34,948 bases of DNA from an uncultured Bacteroidales bacterium (GTDB lineage Bacteria > Bacteroidota > Bacteroidia > Bacteroidales > FEN-979), in the NCBI GenBank assembly GCA_903885595.1, contig CAISJJ010000149.1:1-34948 (forward strand). Direction: 5' to 3'. The notes beneath the pieces are model-generated. The model was not told the origin of the DNA, ran no database searches, and was given only the letters and a program-made list of their open reading frames with translations. A program made the translations under genes and the position numbers. Position 1 is the first letter of the stretch. Each line of letters starts with the position of its first letter. Of this stretch, positions 6,619-16,900 are shown one piece after another.

Positions 6619-8579
6619 AAACCCTGTATTGCCCTTCTTGCTTTAAGAATGTATTTTGCAGTGTCGAGCGGACTGATCCCCCTGAAAGGGCGAATCACAC
6701 CCTGCTCATCCGTACATTCGCTGTAGCCATAGAAACGGGTTGATATTCTTGCTTTTCCTCCAGAACGCGAACTGAGTTTAACCGGGAAATCAAGTGAAGT
6801 GGCCAGGGGCAGGATGGCCTGCAATGTAAACCGCTCGTTATCCATTACAGGACTTTCAAAACTGCCTCTCATTCGCGTAATATCGCTGGTTATAACCCCC
6901 AGTAAATCATCTGTGGCATTGATCTGAACCCTGCTCATCGGCTCGAGCAGGGTTGTGCCGGTATTTACAAGTCCGTTCATGATGCACATGGGAGTGGCCA
7001 CCGCGAAATCGCCCGACCTTGAATGTACGGGATGATCCTCCCCTTCAGTCAGGGTAATCTTTAAATCTGTGACCTCCCACCCTTTTATTCCCTGTTTGAG
7101 TGCGCCTGCAATGGTTCGTTCCACCTCCTTCTGATATTTTTGCTGAATATCATTCACTGGTACGATGCTTTGGTAAATTACCCCGCTGCCTCTTTCGCCG
7201 GGTTCAATGTTGAACTTCATGATAGCCCAGCAGGGCTTTGGCATCCAGTATCGAACAAATCCTTCACCGGCATCGGACGGAGTTTCCTTGTAAATCACAG
7301 TCGGGTTTTCAAACCGGGCTGAGATACCAAAACGATCAGCAAGAATACGCTCCAGCACCTCCATCTGGATCCAGCCCATGATCTTTACGTGCAGTTCTGC
7401 CTCCTCCCTCAGCCACTCGAATTCCAGCGACGGATCCTCGGCAGAAAGCTCCTGCATGGCTTCTGCGAGGGCCGGGTAATCTTTTTTATTTACCGCTTTC
7501 ACCTGGACAATGAGTAATGGGGTTTGCAGTTTCACTTCGCCGGGAATATCTTCATGATCAGTACCCAGCAAATCGCCCACCTGTGCACTTCCAAGTCCGC
7601 TGATACCGGCAATATCACCAGCCATCACTGTTCCGGTGTCTTCATACCTGCCGGGCATAATTCGCCTGACCTGGGTTACCTTCTCCTCTACCTGCCTTGT
7701 TGCATTGAAAACAACTTCGCGGTTGCAAATGGTACCGTTAAACATCCGCACATGAGCGATTTTTCCCAAAATCCTGTCATGACCGATGCCATAGACCAAT
7801 GCCGAAAGTGGTTTCTCAGGATCTCCACCGGGAGCAGGTATATACCTGATAACTGAATCCAGCAATTCTTTCATTCCCAGCCCCAGTTTCGCCGAGCCAA
7901 ACAATAGCGGGTAAAATGCAGCAGAATTGATTAACCTTGTCATCTGGCTGTCAAGTTCGCTGAAGGAGTTTGCTGTACCCTCCAGGTACTGATTCAGGAG
8001 GTGCTCATCACTGGAAACAACATGCTCAACAAGATGATGCTGCATATGTTCCCTACACCACAATTCCGATATCGATACCTTATTGCCTCCTTCATCCGAG
8101 ATTTCCTGGAGGCATAGTGGGGTAATCTTCAGCTCTTTTTCAATGGCAAGGAGTACCGACCCGGTATCGGCCCCCATGCGGTCGGTTTTATTAATGAAAA
8201 AAAGTACCGGGATCCGGCGCTCACGCAAGGCAGCCCAAAGTGTTTCGGTGTGGGCCTGAACTCCCTCCACCGCCGAAATGACCAGGATAACGCCATCCGG
8301 AACCCGCATGATCCGCTCAACGTCGGCTGAAAAGTCGACGTGACCTGGTGTGTCGATCAGGTTGATGCGGATGTTGTTCCAAAGGAAAGAGATATTTGCC
8401 GAGTGAACCGAAATACCCCGCTCCTGCTCTACCGGCAGGAAATCCGTTTGTGCCGTTCCCTGATCTACATTGCCCGGTTGCCTGGTGTGCCCGCCCAGGA
8501 ACAGGAACTGCTCGGTTATGGTGGTTTTACCTGCATCGGCGTGGGCCATGATGGCAATATTCCGGATGGATCTGTGCAT
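6615..8579 (-). CDS. Tet(M)/Tet(Q)-like ribosome-protection translational GTPase (EF-G paralogue)
   Basis: 654 aa from the ATG at 8579; a TTG two codons earlier is the alternative. GTPase motifs are G1 AHADAGKTT (12-20), switch I RGISVHS (54-60), G3 DTPGH (76-80) and G4 NKTD (130-133). The order RGIS, DTPGHVDFSADVERIMRV, DGVILVISAVEGVQAHTETL matches Tet(M)-type proteins more closely than housekeeping EF-G, and the length fits (Tet(M) is about 640, EF-G about 700). The C-terminus GYSECTDEQGVIRPFRGISPLD with a final helical tail corresponds to the last domain of ribosome-protection proteins. Known members bind the ribosome and dislodge tetracycline; chromosomal relatives may do other ribosome work. 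Resistance cannot be concluded from the sequence. It lies 89 bp after the PNGase-like gene on the same strand. Confidence 0.85.
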   Translation of the reverse strand: MHRSIRNIAIMAHADAGKTTITEQFLFLGGHTRQPGNVDQGTAQTDFLPVEQERGISVHSANISFLWNNIRINLIDTPGHVDFSADVERIMRVPDGVILVISAVEGVQAHTETLWAALRERRIPVLFFINKTDRMGADTGSVLLAIEKELKITPLCLQEISDEGGNKVSISELWCREHMQHHLVEHVVSSDEHLLNQYLEGTANSFSELDSQMTRLINSAAFYPLLFGSAKLGLGMKELLDSVIRYIPAPGGDPEKPLSALVYGIGHDRILGKIAHVRMFNGTICNREVVFNATRQVEEKVTQVRRIMPGRYEDTGTVMAGDIAGISGLGSAQVGDLLGTDHEDIPGEVKLQTPLLIVQVKAVNKKDYPALAEAMQELSAEDPSLEFEWLREEAELHVKIMGWIQMEVLERILADRFGISARFENPTVIYKETPSDAGEGFVRYWMPKPCWAIMKFNIEPGERGSGVIYQSIVPVNDIQQKYQKEVERTIAGALKQGIKGWEVTDLKITLTEGEDHPVHSRSGDFAVATPMCIMNGLVNTGTTLLEPMSRVQINATDDLLGVITSDITRMRGSFESPVMDNERFTLQAILPLATSLDFPVKLSSRSGGKARISTRFYGYSECTDEQGVIRPFRGISPLDTAKYILKARRAIQGF

Positions 8580-8668
8580 ACTCAAATTGCGGGAATCTTT
8601 ATCTAATACAGGAAATTCTTGTTCTTTTCAAACATGAAGGAGGAAACAAGGCAGAAAGTTCCGGCAGA

Positions 8669-10855
8669 TTACCGAATCATCAGTTTTCTGCTGGTTGATC
8701 CCATATCATCATAAACCCTGATAATATATATTCCGGAAGGAAGTGATGAGGTATTCAGGCTGAGGGCTTTTTTATCCGCCTTCAGATGAAGCATTACCTG
8801 TCCGGTAAAACTTATAAGCTCAATATCACGGATCATATGCTGAGAAGAAACAGTAATCTGATCGTACGCCGGATTCGGATATACCGTTAGTCCGCTTTCT
8901 TCAATGGCCAGGTCCGACCCGGCAGACACAAAGGGATTGTCAGCATATTGAATAAAATAGGCGTGTGTCCTGATAAATGGTTCCGTGTGTGAGCTTCCGT
9001 TATAACCGGTGTTCAGCAAATTAAGGTAATCGGCCAGTACGTAATCGACTGTCAGATCCTGACCGGGTGTAAATTGTCCCGCCATATCCCACTCCCAGGG
9101 CTGAACATCCTGACCGGGACACCAGCCTGCACGTGAATACAGCCAGGTGCCATTCTGCGGTGAACAGGTGTTTTGGCCGCAATCTGTCTTCCACAAATGC
9201 TGGGAAAAAGTTTCTGTGCCATTTATCCTGATATGATGCGTAAACTCTGCAAATTCAGCTGCGTTCAGTGTATTACCCTGTCCGTGCCCAGAGGTTGTCA
9301 TACGTATTTTGGCCATCTCTGTCCCGGGATAAATAAAAAGGGTTTGCTCGGGAAAATCATATGAAATACCCGGATCGCCGTAAACCCAGTAATTCTCATC
9401 CCACAACGGGGTAATCTTCGAAAAGGGATGTTCGGGAGTTCCTTCCTCCAGCACCAGGCGCAGGGTAACCAGCCAGCCGGAAGCTCCCCAAACCTGGACA
9501 TAACTGGTAAAATCGACTTTTCCGGTCAGAACCGACCGGAAATCGGAAATATCCCAAACCCATCCGCCACAGGCAACCCCGAAAGGCGTAATATAGCGTG
9601 CTACCTCGTAAGTAATGCTGTCCTTGGTTATATAAACCTGAGCTGCCTGGTCCCATGGGTCACACCCGCTTGTGGGGCATGCAAGATCGGCATGAAGGTA
9701 AATATGACTATATCCCGAAAGGTCAGATGGCATGTATACCGGTGCAATGTGTGTCTGACCATATCCTCCAAAGTTGTGCCGCTCCCTGTAAAATACATAA
9801 TAATCAAGCGTTTGGGCGATATCTTCAGCTATTGTATCATTTTGGGGATTTCCATCACCCGGAACCGAGGTGTAAACTTTGAGCGCAACAGACGAAAAGC
9901 CTGATAAATCGACCGGGGAAGGAAATGAATATTCTATTGTTGAAAAAGGTGCAAGAACCCCGCTTATGATGCCTGATACCGGGGCGCTCCCGTCGATGGT
10001 ATAGGAAACAGGAACATCAATGATGTTTTCAGTTGAAAAATTCTTTACAGTGATGGTGATAATCTCCTGATCTGAGAATCCGCTTCCTATGCGGGCGGGT
10101 GAAATTATCTCGGTAACGCCGGCGTCCAGTCCGGGCGGGACAAATCCAGGCACCCAACTGGCCGCGGTCATATTAAGCAAGTTGCCGTTGTTCCCATTTG
10201 GTGTTATATCATGTGCAATGGTTCCCGATCCTTCATTCATGGTCCAGTATCCAGCCAGCCCGGGTTCAGAACCTGAGATGGTTTGCATCATGTTCTGCTG
10301 GATTTCCGTGGCCGTACGAGCCACATTCCATATACGGACTTCATCGATATCCCCGTGAAAATACCTGCCGGTGAAGGTTGGGTTTTCTCCTAAATTTATT
10401 ACTACCCCTGTGGATGGTGAAATAATTCCGGAGATAGCAACGGTATCCTGGAGCAGCCCGTTCAGATAGATTTTCAGCGAGGAGCCATCAAAAACTCCGG
10501 CCAGGTGATACCATGTGTTCAATCCAAGTATCTGCGGTGTACTGACCGATTTCCAGAGATTGTTCATCGCAATGGTAAATTCCACCCGGCCATTTTCCCC
10601 GGCGGTCAACCCGTATCCCCTGTCGGGACTGGTTCCTTGCTTACTGACGATATTACCGGCCCAGACGCTGCCTGCCCAGCCTTGTGCATTGATCCATGCC
10701 TCAACGGTAAGAGCGCTGGTTGGATTTAAAACCGGGCTGTCATAAATACCCACTTTATCGTTAAGCCCGTCGAAATAAAGTGAGAAATTCTGGGCCGACA
10801 AATGGCTTACGGTCAGGATTAAGCTGACAAGCAGCAGGTTTGTAATTGTCTTCAT
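8669..10855 (-). CDS. LamG / PNGase F-like / T9SS multidomain secreted protein (putative peptide-N-glycosidase)
   Basis: 728 aa. Signal peptide 1-21; LamG/concanavalin-like domain about 24-205 (TVEAWINAQ, GDIDEVRIWNVART, GYWTMNEGSG); an Ig/CARDB-like linker about 243-345; PNGase F-like region about 350-640; T9SS sorting domain 655-728 (VYPNPAYDQITV, ending SRKLMIR). The PNGase F-like part has both jelly-roll halves: CDPWDQAAQVYI (398-409) in the first, and SGHGQGN (522-528), AAEFAEF, DCG (558-560) and GWCPG (577-581) in the second. PNGase F cleaves the amide bond between Asn and N-glycans. The acidic residues at 399/402 and 534 are candidates for the known catalytic Asp and Glu, but I cannot align them with certainty. 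It follows a second LamG/T9SS gene by 30 bp and belongs with SusC/SusD upstream, suggesting surface deglycosylation of a glycoprotein. Confidence 0.85.
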   Translation of the reverse strand: MKTITNLLLVSLILTVSHLSAQNFSLYFDGLNDKVGIYDSPVLNPTSALTVEAWINAQGWAGSVWAGNIVSKQGTSPDRGYGLTAGENGRVEFTIAMNNLWKSVSTPQILGLNTWYHLAGVFDGSSLKIYLNGLLQDTVAISGIISPSTGVVINLGENPTFTGRYFHGDIDEVRIWNVARTATEIQQNMMQTISGSEPGLAGYWTMNEGSGTIAHDITPNGNNGNLLNMTAASWVPGFVPPGLDAGVTEIISPARIGSGFSDQEIITITVKNFSTENIIDVPVSYTIDGSAPVSGIISGVLAPFSTIEYSFPSPVDLSGFSSVALKVYTSVPGDGNPQNDTIAEDIAQTLDYYVFYRERHNFGGYGQTHIAPVYMPSDLSGYSHIYLHADLACPTSGCDPWDQAAQVYITKDSITYEVARYITPFGVACGGWVWDISDFRSVLTGKVDFTSYVQVWGASGWLVTLRLVLEEGTPEHPFSKITPLWDENYWVYGDPGISYDFPEQTLFIYPGTEMAKIRMTTSGHGQGNTLNAAEFAEFTHHIRINGTETFSQHLWKTDCGQNTCSPQNGTWLYSRAGWCPGQDVQPWEWDMAGQFTPGQDLTVDYVLADYLNLLNTGYNGSSHTEPFIRTHAYFIQYADNPFVSAGSDLAIEESGLTVYPNPAYDQITVSSQHMIRDIELISFTGQVMLHLKADKKALSLNTSSLPSGIYIIRVYDDMGSTSRKLMIR

Positions 10856-10885
10856 ATGTATATGATTTTAAATTTTCAGTTAGGG

Positions 10886-12391
10886 TTATTCTTCTATAAT
10901 TAGTTTTTGGATCCTGGCCAGGTGACCCTGATGAATCCGGATAAAATAGAGGCCATGCGACAAGCCCCTTAAATCGATTTGCTGGGTTTCAGCCTGAACC
11001 GGGAACTCTTTCACCAACCGGCCTGTGGCGCTGGTGATGGAAATGCTGAAGCCTTCCCCATGATTTACAGTAATGCATTCTTTAGCGGGATTTGGTGTAA
11101 TCAGGATGCGATTGAGCGCCTGTTCATCGATGGCGCCAGGTGTTGGAGGGATGACTGTAGAAGCATACCCGACACAATAATATCCTTTCATAAACGGTAT
11201 ATTCTTGAATACCAGAATGTCGCCGATCACCTGATCGGGATATCCCACTACCTGGAACCCGACTCCGTCATTCCACCGGTGTATCAAAGCATAAAGTGAG
11301 TCTTTTGCACCGGATGGCAGAACGGCGCCTCCACCTGAAGCTTCAGTGAGATTGAAATACATGTCGCCGGTAATTACAATTCCGCCTTTGTTCAGGTACC
11401 ACTCACGCGACAGCCGCTGGAAGTCTGCAGGGGCATTGGTAGGCGCATAATCAACAGAAGTCCCTGTTCCTGCATTATGCCCGAACAGAACGTATTTATT
11501 GAATTCTTTGGCTTCGATGGCAGCAATCACCGAAAAACCAGTGGTAGTTAAGGCATAATTATACAGATCTGGAGCCTTTCCAAACCAGGCTGCCGTCACA
11601 TCGTGCATGCCATACATATTCTCATCCCCAACCGGTGCATACGAATCGGCATAGCTCCAGCAGGGGTCATTGCCGTTTTTCATCACGCCCTGGTTCCCAT
11701 TAGGACCTGCATCCGGCACAATCGAATCATGAGCCGTGTTGAAATTATAATAGGCGATCAACCCAGGTTCATCACCTTTAAGCTGCCTGTGCATGAACTC
11801 CATAAGCTGATCGGGTGTGCGAGCGGTATTCCATACCCTGATCTCATCGACAGCGCCATAAAACTGGAACGAGAAGGTGTCCCAGGGAGCCGACCCAATG
11901 ATGAAGGGTGATTCGTTAGGTGTGATTGGCGCTGGTGGAAACAGATCGCCTTCACCTGTCCTGACTCCATTCAGGTAATCATAAAATTTTGAACCATTCA
12001 TGGAAAATACGCTGGCCAAATGAACATAAGCCGAGTCGCGCGGAATTGGCCCGGAACCGGGATAGACAATGTTCTGCAACACCGGGGTGAAATACTCGGT
12101 ATAAAGATTCAAATCCTGGAATCTCATCACATAACCGTTGTTAAACTGACTATCCATCTTACCCATGATCTTCCGGTTTTCTCCGAAGGTATAAGCCTTC
12201 ACCCATACTTCAAGCGTTAGTTCCGCTCCCGGGTTAAAGGTTTCGCTGTTTCCGCAATTGATGTGCAACCGGGGCTGCGTCTGGTTCCAAAGAACATAAT
12301 CGATGTCCCAGCACTTCCCGGCCGAAGTCTGTGCAAAAGAAACGCCCGTCCAACCCACCAGGAAAAAAATTGCAAAATAAAATTTGGTCAT
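10886..12391 (-). CDS. LamG-domain secreted protein with T9SS sorting domain
   Basis: 501 aa. Signal peptide 1-20 (GVSFAQ). LamG/concanavalin-like domain about 30-220, with LTLEVWVKAYTF, YVHLASVFSMNGSKFYDYLNG, GAVDEIRVWNTARTPDQL and GLIAYYNFNTAHD; these are the standard LamG landmarks. A middle beta domain (about 250-410) carries VLFGHNAGTG and SREWYLNKGGIVITGDM, a pattern found in Bacteroidota cell-surface proteins and not tied to a known activity. The sorting domain runs 428-501 (ITPNPAKECITV, ATGRLVKEF, LSHGLYFIRI, IQKLIIEE). It sits between SusD and the PNGase-like gene with gaps of 56 and 30 bp, so it is probably co-transcribed. A surface glycan- or glycoprotein-binding role is inferred from context. 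Confidence 0.82.
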   Translation of the reverse strand: MTKFYFAIFFLVGWTGVSFAQTSAGKCWDIDYVLWNQTQPRLHINCGNSETFNPGAELTLEVWVKAYTFGENRKIMGKMDSQFNNGYVMRFQDLNLYTEYFTPVLQNIVYPGSGPIPRDSAYVHLASVFSMNGSKFYDYLNGVRTGEGDLFPPAPITPNESPFIIGSAPWDTFSFQFYGAVDEIRVWNTARTPDQLMEFMHRQLKGDEPGLIAYYNFNTAHDSIVPDAGPNGNQGVMKNGNDPCWSYADSYAPVGDENMYGMHDVTAAWFGKAPDLYNYALTTTGFSVIAAIEAKEFNKYVLFGHNAGTGTSVDYAPTNAPADFQRLSREWYLNKGGIVITGDMYFNLTEASGGGAVLPSGAKDSLYALIHRWNDGVGFQVVGYPDQVIGDILVFKNIPFMKGYYCVGYASTVIPPTPGAIDEQALNRILITPNPAKECITVNHGEGFSISITSATGRLVKEFPVQAETQQIDLRGLSHGLYFIRIHQGHLARIQKLIIEE

Positions 12392-12420
12392 TGCAAAAGA
12401 TATTTAGGTTTCAACTTTGT

Positions 12421-12455
12421 CATTCGTCATTCGTCATTTGTCATTCGTCATTCGC
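12421..12455 (-). repeat. Five-unit heptamer array over the susD stop codon
   Basis: Five consecutive 7-bp units read CATTCGT, CATTCGT, CATTTGT, CATTCGT and CATTCGC on the + strand, which is GAATGAC-type on the coding strand. The susD-like stop TGA (12448-12450) is formed inside the first coding-strand unit, so the protein ends in residues encoded by the array. Confidence 0.75.
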
Positions 12456-13971
12456 CAACATCCCACCACACATGGGTAAATTCATTATCAGGTCCCTGCC
12501 GGGCAACCGCTTTATTGTAATTTGTCCTGTTCAGCGTGTATTCCCGGTAGGGCCAGGTCATTCTGACCGGAACTTCTGCCGGGTTGATCGGGTTGCCATT
12601 AAACTCCCTGAGCACAGGGTACCCGGTTCTCCGGTATTCGGTCCAGGCCTCATACCCGTTTTCAAAGATAAAGGATATCCATTTCTGTGTGATGACCGAT
12701 TCCAAATTTGCCGGGGGAAGTGAGGCCAGATAATCATCGATCTTATCCTGAGGTAAAGCATAGGCGCTCCCGCCATGCAGTTCATAAAAGGCTATATCGG
12801 CCCTGATCCCCTCCTTCACCAGGTCGCTGGCATTGCCCGTCCACAATCCTTTCAGCACCGCCTCGGCCCTGAGAAAGCATACTTCAGCATAATCCATGAT
12901 CACGCCGGGCGTTTCATTCCGCAGAAACCAATTGCCGATGCGTGAGACTTCGCCCCAGTCTCCGTCTCTGTTGTAATTGCTCCAGAGGGGATCGTTATTG
13001 AGCAACAGGTTGGGAACACCATTATAGGGCGGGAAAATGGGCAGGAAAGAGAGCGGTGCCTTTTCCAGGATCAGACCTACACGCGGATCACCGGTATTTA
13101 CCAGCAGATCGGCAAGAAATTTGGATGGATTGTTCTGCACAACAGATTCCCCGCGGAACATGGTTTCATAAAGTGGATTTTTAAACATGCTGTTAAAGGG
13201 AAATACTGCCGACCCAGTGTTTGCCTGGATCATCGGCTGGCCGTCAAGCTCCTCCAGCACTTCCTGGTATTTTACAAAATCCACCTGATTTATATGCGTT
13301 GCAAGTCTGAGCCGGAGCGAATTGGCAAAAGCAATCCATTTATTCATATCTCCCTGGTATATGAGATCGGCATCGGTTTCGAAAAACGGCTTTGAGCTTT
13401 CGAACAGTTCAACCGCTGTTTTAAGCTCACGCAGCATGTCATAGTAAATATTTTTTTGCGGATCGTACCCCGGTGACAGATTTAATTCCGTGATTCCTTT
13501 AAGCGCCTCTGAAAAAGGAACCTCTCCCCAGAGATCGGTGACCCGGTGAAAGAGGTACACCTTCCATATCATAGCCCCGGCTACAAGATTAACCGATTCC
13601 GGATCATTCCCAACCAGGTCGATGATCGCCTGGGTATTGGAAAGGGAGTTGCTGTATTGTTCATTCCACAAGGCATCTTTGCCGCTGGGCATAATATACT
13701 CCTTGCCGGGTTCAGGCCCCCCGCGTGCAGCCATATACATGATCCAGTTCTCAATGGTCCATTGCTCAACCGTCACATCCGAGTTGTAGTTGCCCATCCC
13801 CTGCTGAAGCACATACCTGAAAAGGTAATTTGGATTGGTAGTCAACGGATCGTTCGGGTTGACATTCAGCTCAGTAAGGTCCTTTTTGCAACCTGTAACC
13901 AGAACCATCAGGAATATAAAGAAGCAAATTTTTAAAACACATCTCACCGGCACTCGTTTTGCGTTTTGCAT
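12448..13971 (-). CDS. SusD/RagB-family nutrient-binding outer-membrane lipoprotein
   Basis: 507 aa. The lipoprotein signal ends in VTGC with Cys 28 and KKDL after it. The mature start LTELNVNPNDPLTTNPNYLF is typical of the SusD-like subgroup annotated as nutrient-binding lipoproteins, as is FHRVTDLWGEVPFSEAL (about 147-163). The internal TPR-like helices are indicated by IAFANSLRLRLATHINQ, and the end GYEAWTEYRRTGYPVL and YREYTLNRTNYNKAV matches the family's C-terminus. SusD proteins form the lid on SusC and capture oligomeric substrates outside the cell. The gene starts 27 bp after the SusC stop. Both its start and its stop codons fall inside short tandem repeats, which may let replication slippage shift its ends. 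Confidence 0.93.
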   Translation of the reverse strand: MQNAKRVPVRCVLKICFFIFLMVLVTGCKKDLTELNVNPNDPLTTNPNYLFRYVLQQGMGNYNSDVTVEQWTIENWIMYMAARGGPEPGKEYIMPSGKDALWNEQYSNSLSNTQAIIDLVGNDPESVNLVAGAMIWKVYLFHRVTDLWGEVPFSEALKGITELNLSPGYDPQKNIYYDMLRELKTAVELFESSKPFFETDADLIYQGDMNKWIAFANSLRLRLATHINQVDFVKYQEVLEELDGQPMIQANTGSAVFPFNSMFKNPLYETMFRGESVVQNNPSKFLADLLVNTGDPRVGLILEKAPLSFLPIFPPYNGVPNLLLNNDPLWSNYNRDGDWGEVSRIGNWFLRNETPGVIMDYAEVCFLRAEAVLKGLWTGNASDLVKEGIRADIAFYELHGGSAYALPQDKIDDYLASLPPANLESVITQKWISFIFENGYEAWTEYRRTGYPVLREFNGNPINPAEVPVRMTWPYREYTLNRTNYNKAVARQGPDNEFTHVWWDVGE

Positions 13972-13990
13972 TTTTTATTTTGCATTTTGC
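13956..13990 (-). repeat. Five-unit heptamer array over the susD start codon
   Basis: On the + strand the units are GTTTTGC, GTTTTGC, ATTTTTT, ATTTTGC and ATTTTGC; on the coding strand they read GCAAAAT-type. The start ATG (13969-13971) arises at the junction of two units, and the first codons (MQNAK) are encoded by the array. It also occupies most of the 27-bp SusC-SusD gap. Confidence 0.7.
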
Positions 13991-13998
13991 ATTATATT

Positions 13999-16900
13999 TT
14001 AAATATTTATCGTCAATGAAATCCCATAACTTCTTTTATTAGGATAGGAATAAAGCTCATAGCCCTGCCCGTTTCCATTGGTATAAAAGCTCTCCGGATC
14101 GATGTTCGGAACTGCTTTCCAGATGACCCACAGGTTTTTCCCGTACAGGGAAACGGAAGCTCTTTTCATGCCTGTTTTCCCGATCCATTTTTGCGGCAGG
14201 TTGTAGGTAAGGGTAAGTTCCCTGAGTTTCACGAAAGAGGCATCATACACAAATGGTTCATGAATCTCATTGGTCCACGAGGAGAACTGATCCCAGTATT
14301 TCTCAGGATTTACAAAGGTTGTGTTTGGCTTTCCGCTCATATCCTGCCCGTTTATCATGGTTCCGGGCGCATATACACCGGAAGCGAGGTAGCCGCCCGT
14401 GGCATTCCACTCATCCGGTGTTTTTCCTGCAGCCTGCCTTGCAGCTTCCGATGAATACCATTCCTCCCGCCCTTCGAGGGTTTCGGCAAATGTGCCGGAA
14501 TACCCGTAGCCATACATGTTGGTGCCGGCAAAAAGCTCACCGCCGATCCGGGCATCGATCAGGAATGAAAGCGACAGGTTTTTGTAGGCCACATTGTTAA
14601 GCATGGAAAGGGTATAATCCGGGTTGATGTTACCAAGCACCCTGGGGATGGTATCTTTGATGTACATGCCATGCGCATCCAATAGTTTATTCCCCGTTGC
14701 GTCACGCTGAATGGCATAGCCAACAATATCACCGTATGGATTACCGGGCCGGGCCTCAATACTCAGCCTCCAGTGTTCCAGAATCTGCAGGTTGTCAACC
14801 CCGGGAGCAAGTTCCACTACCATCGAGCGGTTGCGGGCATAGTTGAGCATGAAATTCCATTTAAAATTTTTCCCGTTGACGGGGTTTGCATTTACCGTAA
14901 GTTCGACACCCGAATTGCGGATCTGTCCGGCATTGATAAGCGCTTTCGAAGAACCTGATGCGGTGGAAACATCCACGGGAACAATCTGGTTGACTGTGTT
15001 GGTCTGGTACCAGGTAAAATCAAGCGAGAGCCTGTTCATGAAAAAACGAAGATTCGTCCCCAGTTCAACCGATCTGGTTTTTTCCGGCTTCAGGTCGAGG
15101 GGGGGAATGGTATTGGTAATGTAGGAGTAGGTACCGTATGGATTGGAAAGGCTGTCGATGAAATAGGTAACCTGCAGCTGGTAGGGCGCCGCATCGTTAC
15201 CCACTTCTGCATAGGAGGCCCGGATCTTCCCGTACGAGAAAATCTTTTCGGCCTGTTTACTCAGCTTTAGCAGGTCGGAAAAAACAAATCCCACGCTTAC
15301 CGAAGGATAGAAATAGGAGTTGTTTCCCTTGGGAAGCGTGGAGGACCAGTCATTCCGGCCGGTCACTTCAAGGAAAAGCATATGCCTGAAATCAAGTTCC
15401 GCAAACGCATAAAGAGAATTGACCGCCTTTTCTACATAGTTTGTGCGCCGGAATGGAACATCTTTACTGTTTTCGAGCGAGAACCAGAAAGGTTCGAGGA
15501 TCCCGCCAACCGTATTGCCGCTTTCAAAATCAAAACGCTGGATCATGGCATTTCCGCCAAGGTTTACGTTATAGGTCAGGTCTTTCACGATCTGATTCTC
15601 ATAAGCAATCAGGAAGTCGGTATTGATCAGGAACTGTTTGGTGATCCCTTCATTATAGCCCCCCAGCGAATTTGCCAGGCTGCCGGTGTTCGTATAGGAA
15701 AAGTTATCGATGGTGGAATAGTCTGGAGCGGTCCTGATCATCAGGCTAAGCCCATCAACAGGTTTATAGGAGAGTGATGCATTCCCGAAATAGCGGTTCT
15801 TAGTATCCCCGTTCAGAAGGTTTGCGGGAGTGTAATAGGGATTGGTTTGCCATGCCCAGTTCATATACCAGGTTTGTTCTGCTCCGGCCGAATTCATTGT
15901 ATAATTTTCCAGCGATTCGTTGGTTATGTTCCGCGGCATCATGATGTAGTTGCGGCTGACGTTGTCGTGGGAGTCAGATAAGCCGTATCGGTTATCGGCT
16001 TTCTGCCTGACATAGGCCAGGTAAGCCTGGATCTCGAATTTTTTCAGGATTTGGGCGTACAGGTTCAGGCCAATATTTGTACGGGAAAAAGAAGACCCGG
16101 GAATAATCTCCCGTATACGAAGATCGGCAATAGAGGCCCGAACGGAAAAATTCTTTGTCCCCCAGTCAACGCCCAATGAATTATTAACCGTCCATCCGGT
16201 CTGGAAATAGTCCTTATAGTTATCGGGCTGTGGCAGGTACTGACGCTTCCGGCCGTCCCAGTCGGTGATCTCCTGCCCTTCCATTTTCGGGCCCCAGCTT
16301 CCAAAGGCTGAACTGCTCTGTACATCATAGACAGGGATTCCGTTTTCAATTTTAAAAGGTGGCGAAAACTGCCCGTTGCGCCCGGCTCCGTAAGTATTTT
16401 GAAGATCCCAGAGAATATATGCCTGATCCATCGAGGTGTTGTTGGTAAAACTGACACCGATCTTTTTCCGGGTCTCTCCTTTTTTGGTGTTGATCAGAAT
16501 GACTCCGTTGGCAGCCCGCGAGCCATACAATGCTGATGCACTGGCTCCTTTCAGTACTGATACACTTTCGATGTCGTCGGGATTGATGTCGGTTATACCA
16601 TTGCCGTTGTCCTTTCCGCCCCAGGTATCCTCCGCGTTGCTGAAGGTGGTATTTTCGATTGGAACACCATCAACTACGATCAGTGCCTGGTTATTGCTGG
16701 TAAAGGACCTCACACCCCGCAGCAGGATGCGGCTCGATGATCCGGCACTGGAGTTCGTTGAGGAGATGGTCAATCCGGCTACCTTACCGGCCAGCTGGTT
16801 GATCACGCTGGCATCGCGGGTTATCTCCAGTTCCTTTGCCTTGATCTCCTGGATGGCATACCCGATCGATTTTTCGGAACGCCTGATCCCGAGTGCTGTG

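Noticed and set aside
9428..9904. 158-codon open frame antisense to the PNGase-like gene
   Set aside because: The translation is low-quality, and the opposite strand encodes recognisable PNGase F-like motifs.
12421..12455. CRISPR-like array at the heptamer repeat
   Set aside because: Units are 7 bp with no spacers, and no cas genes are present.
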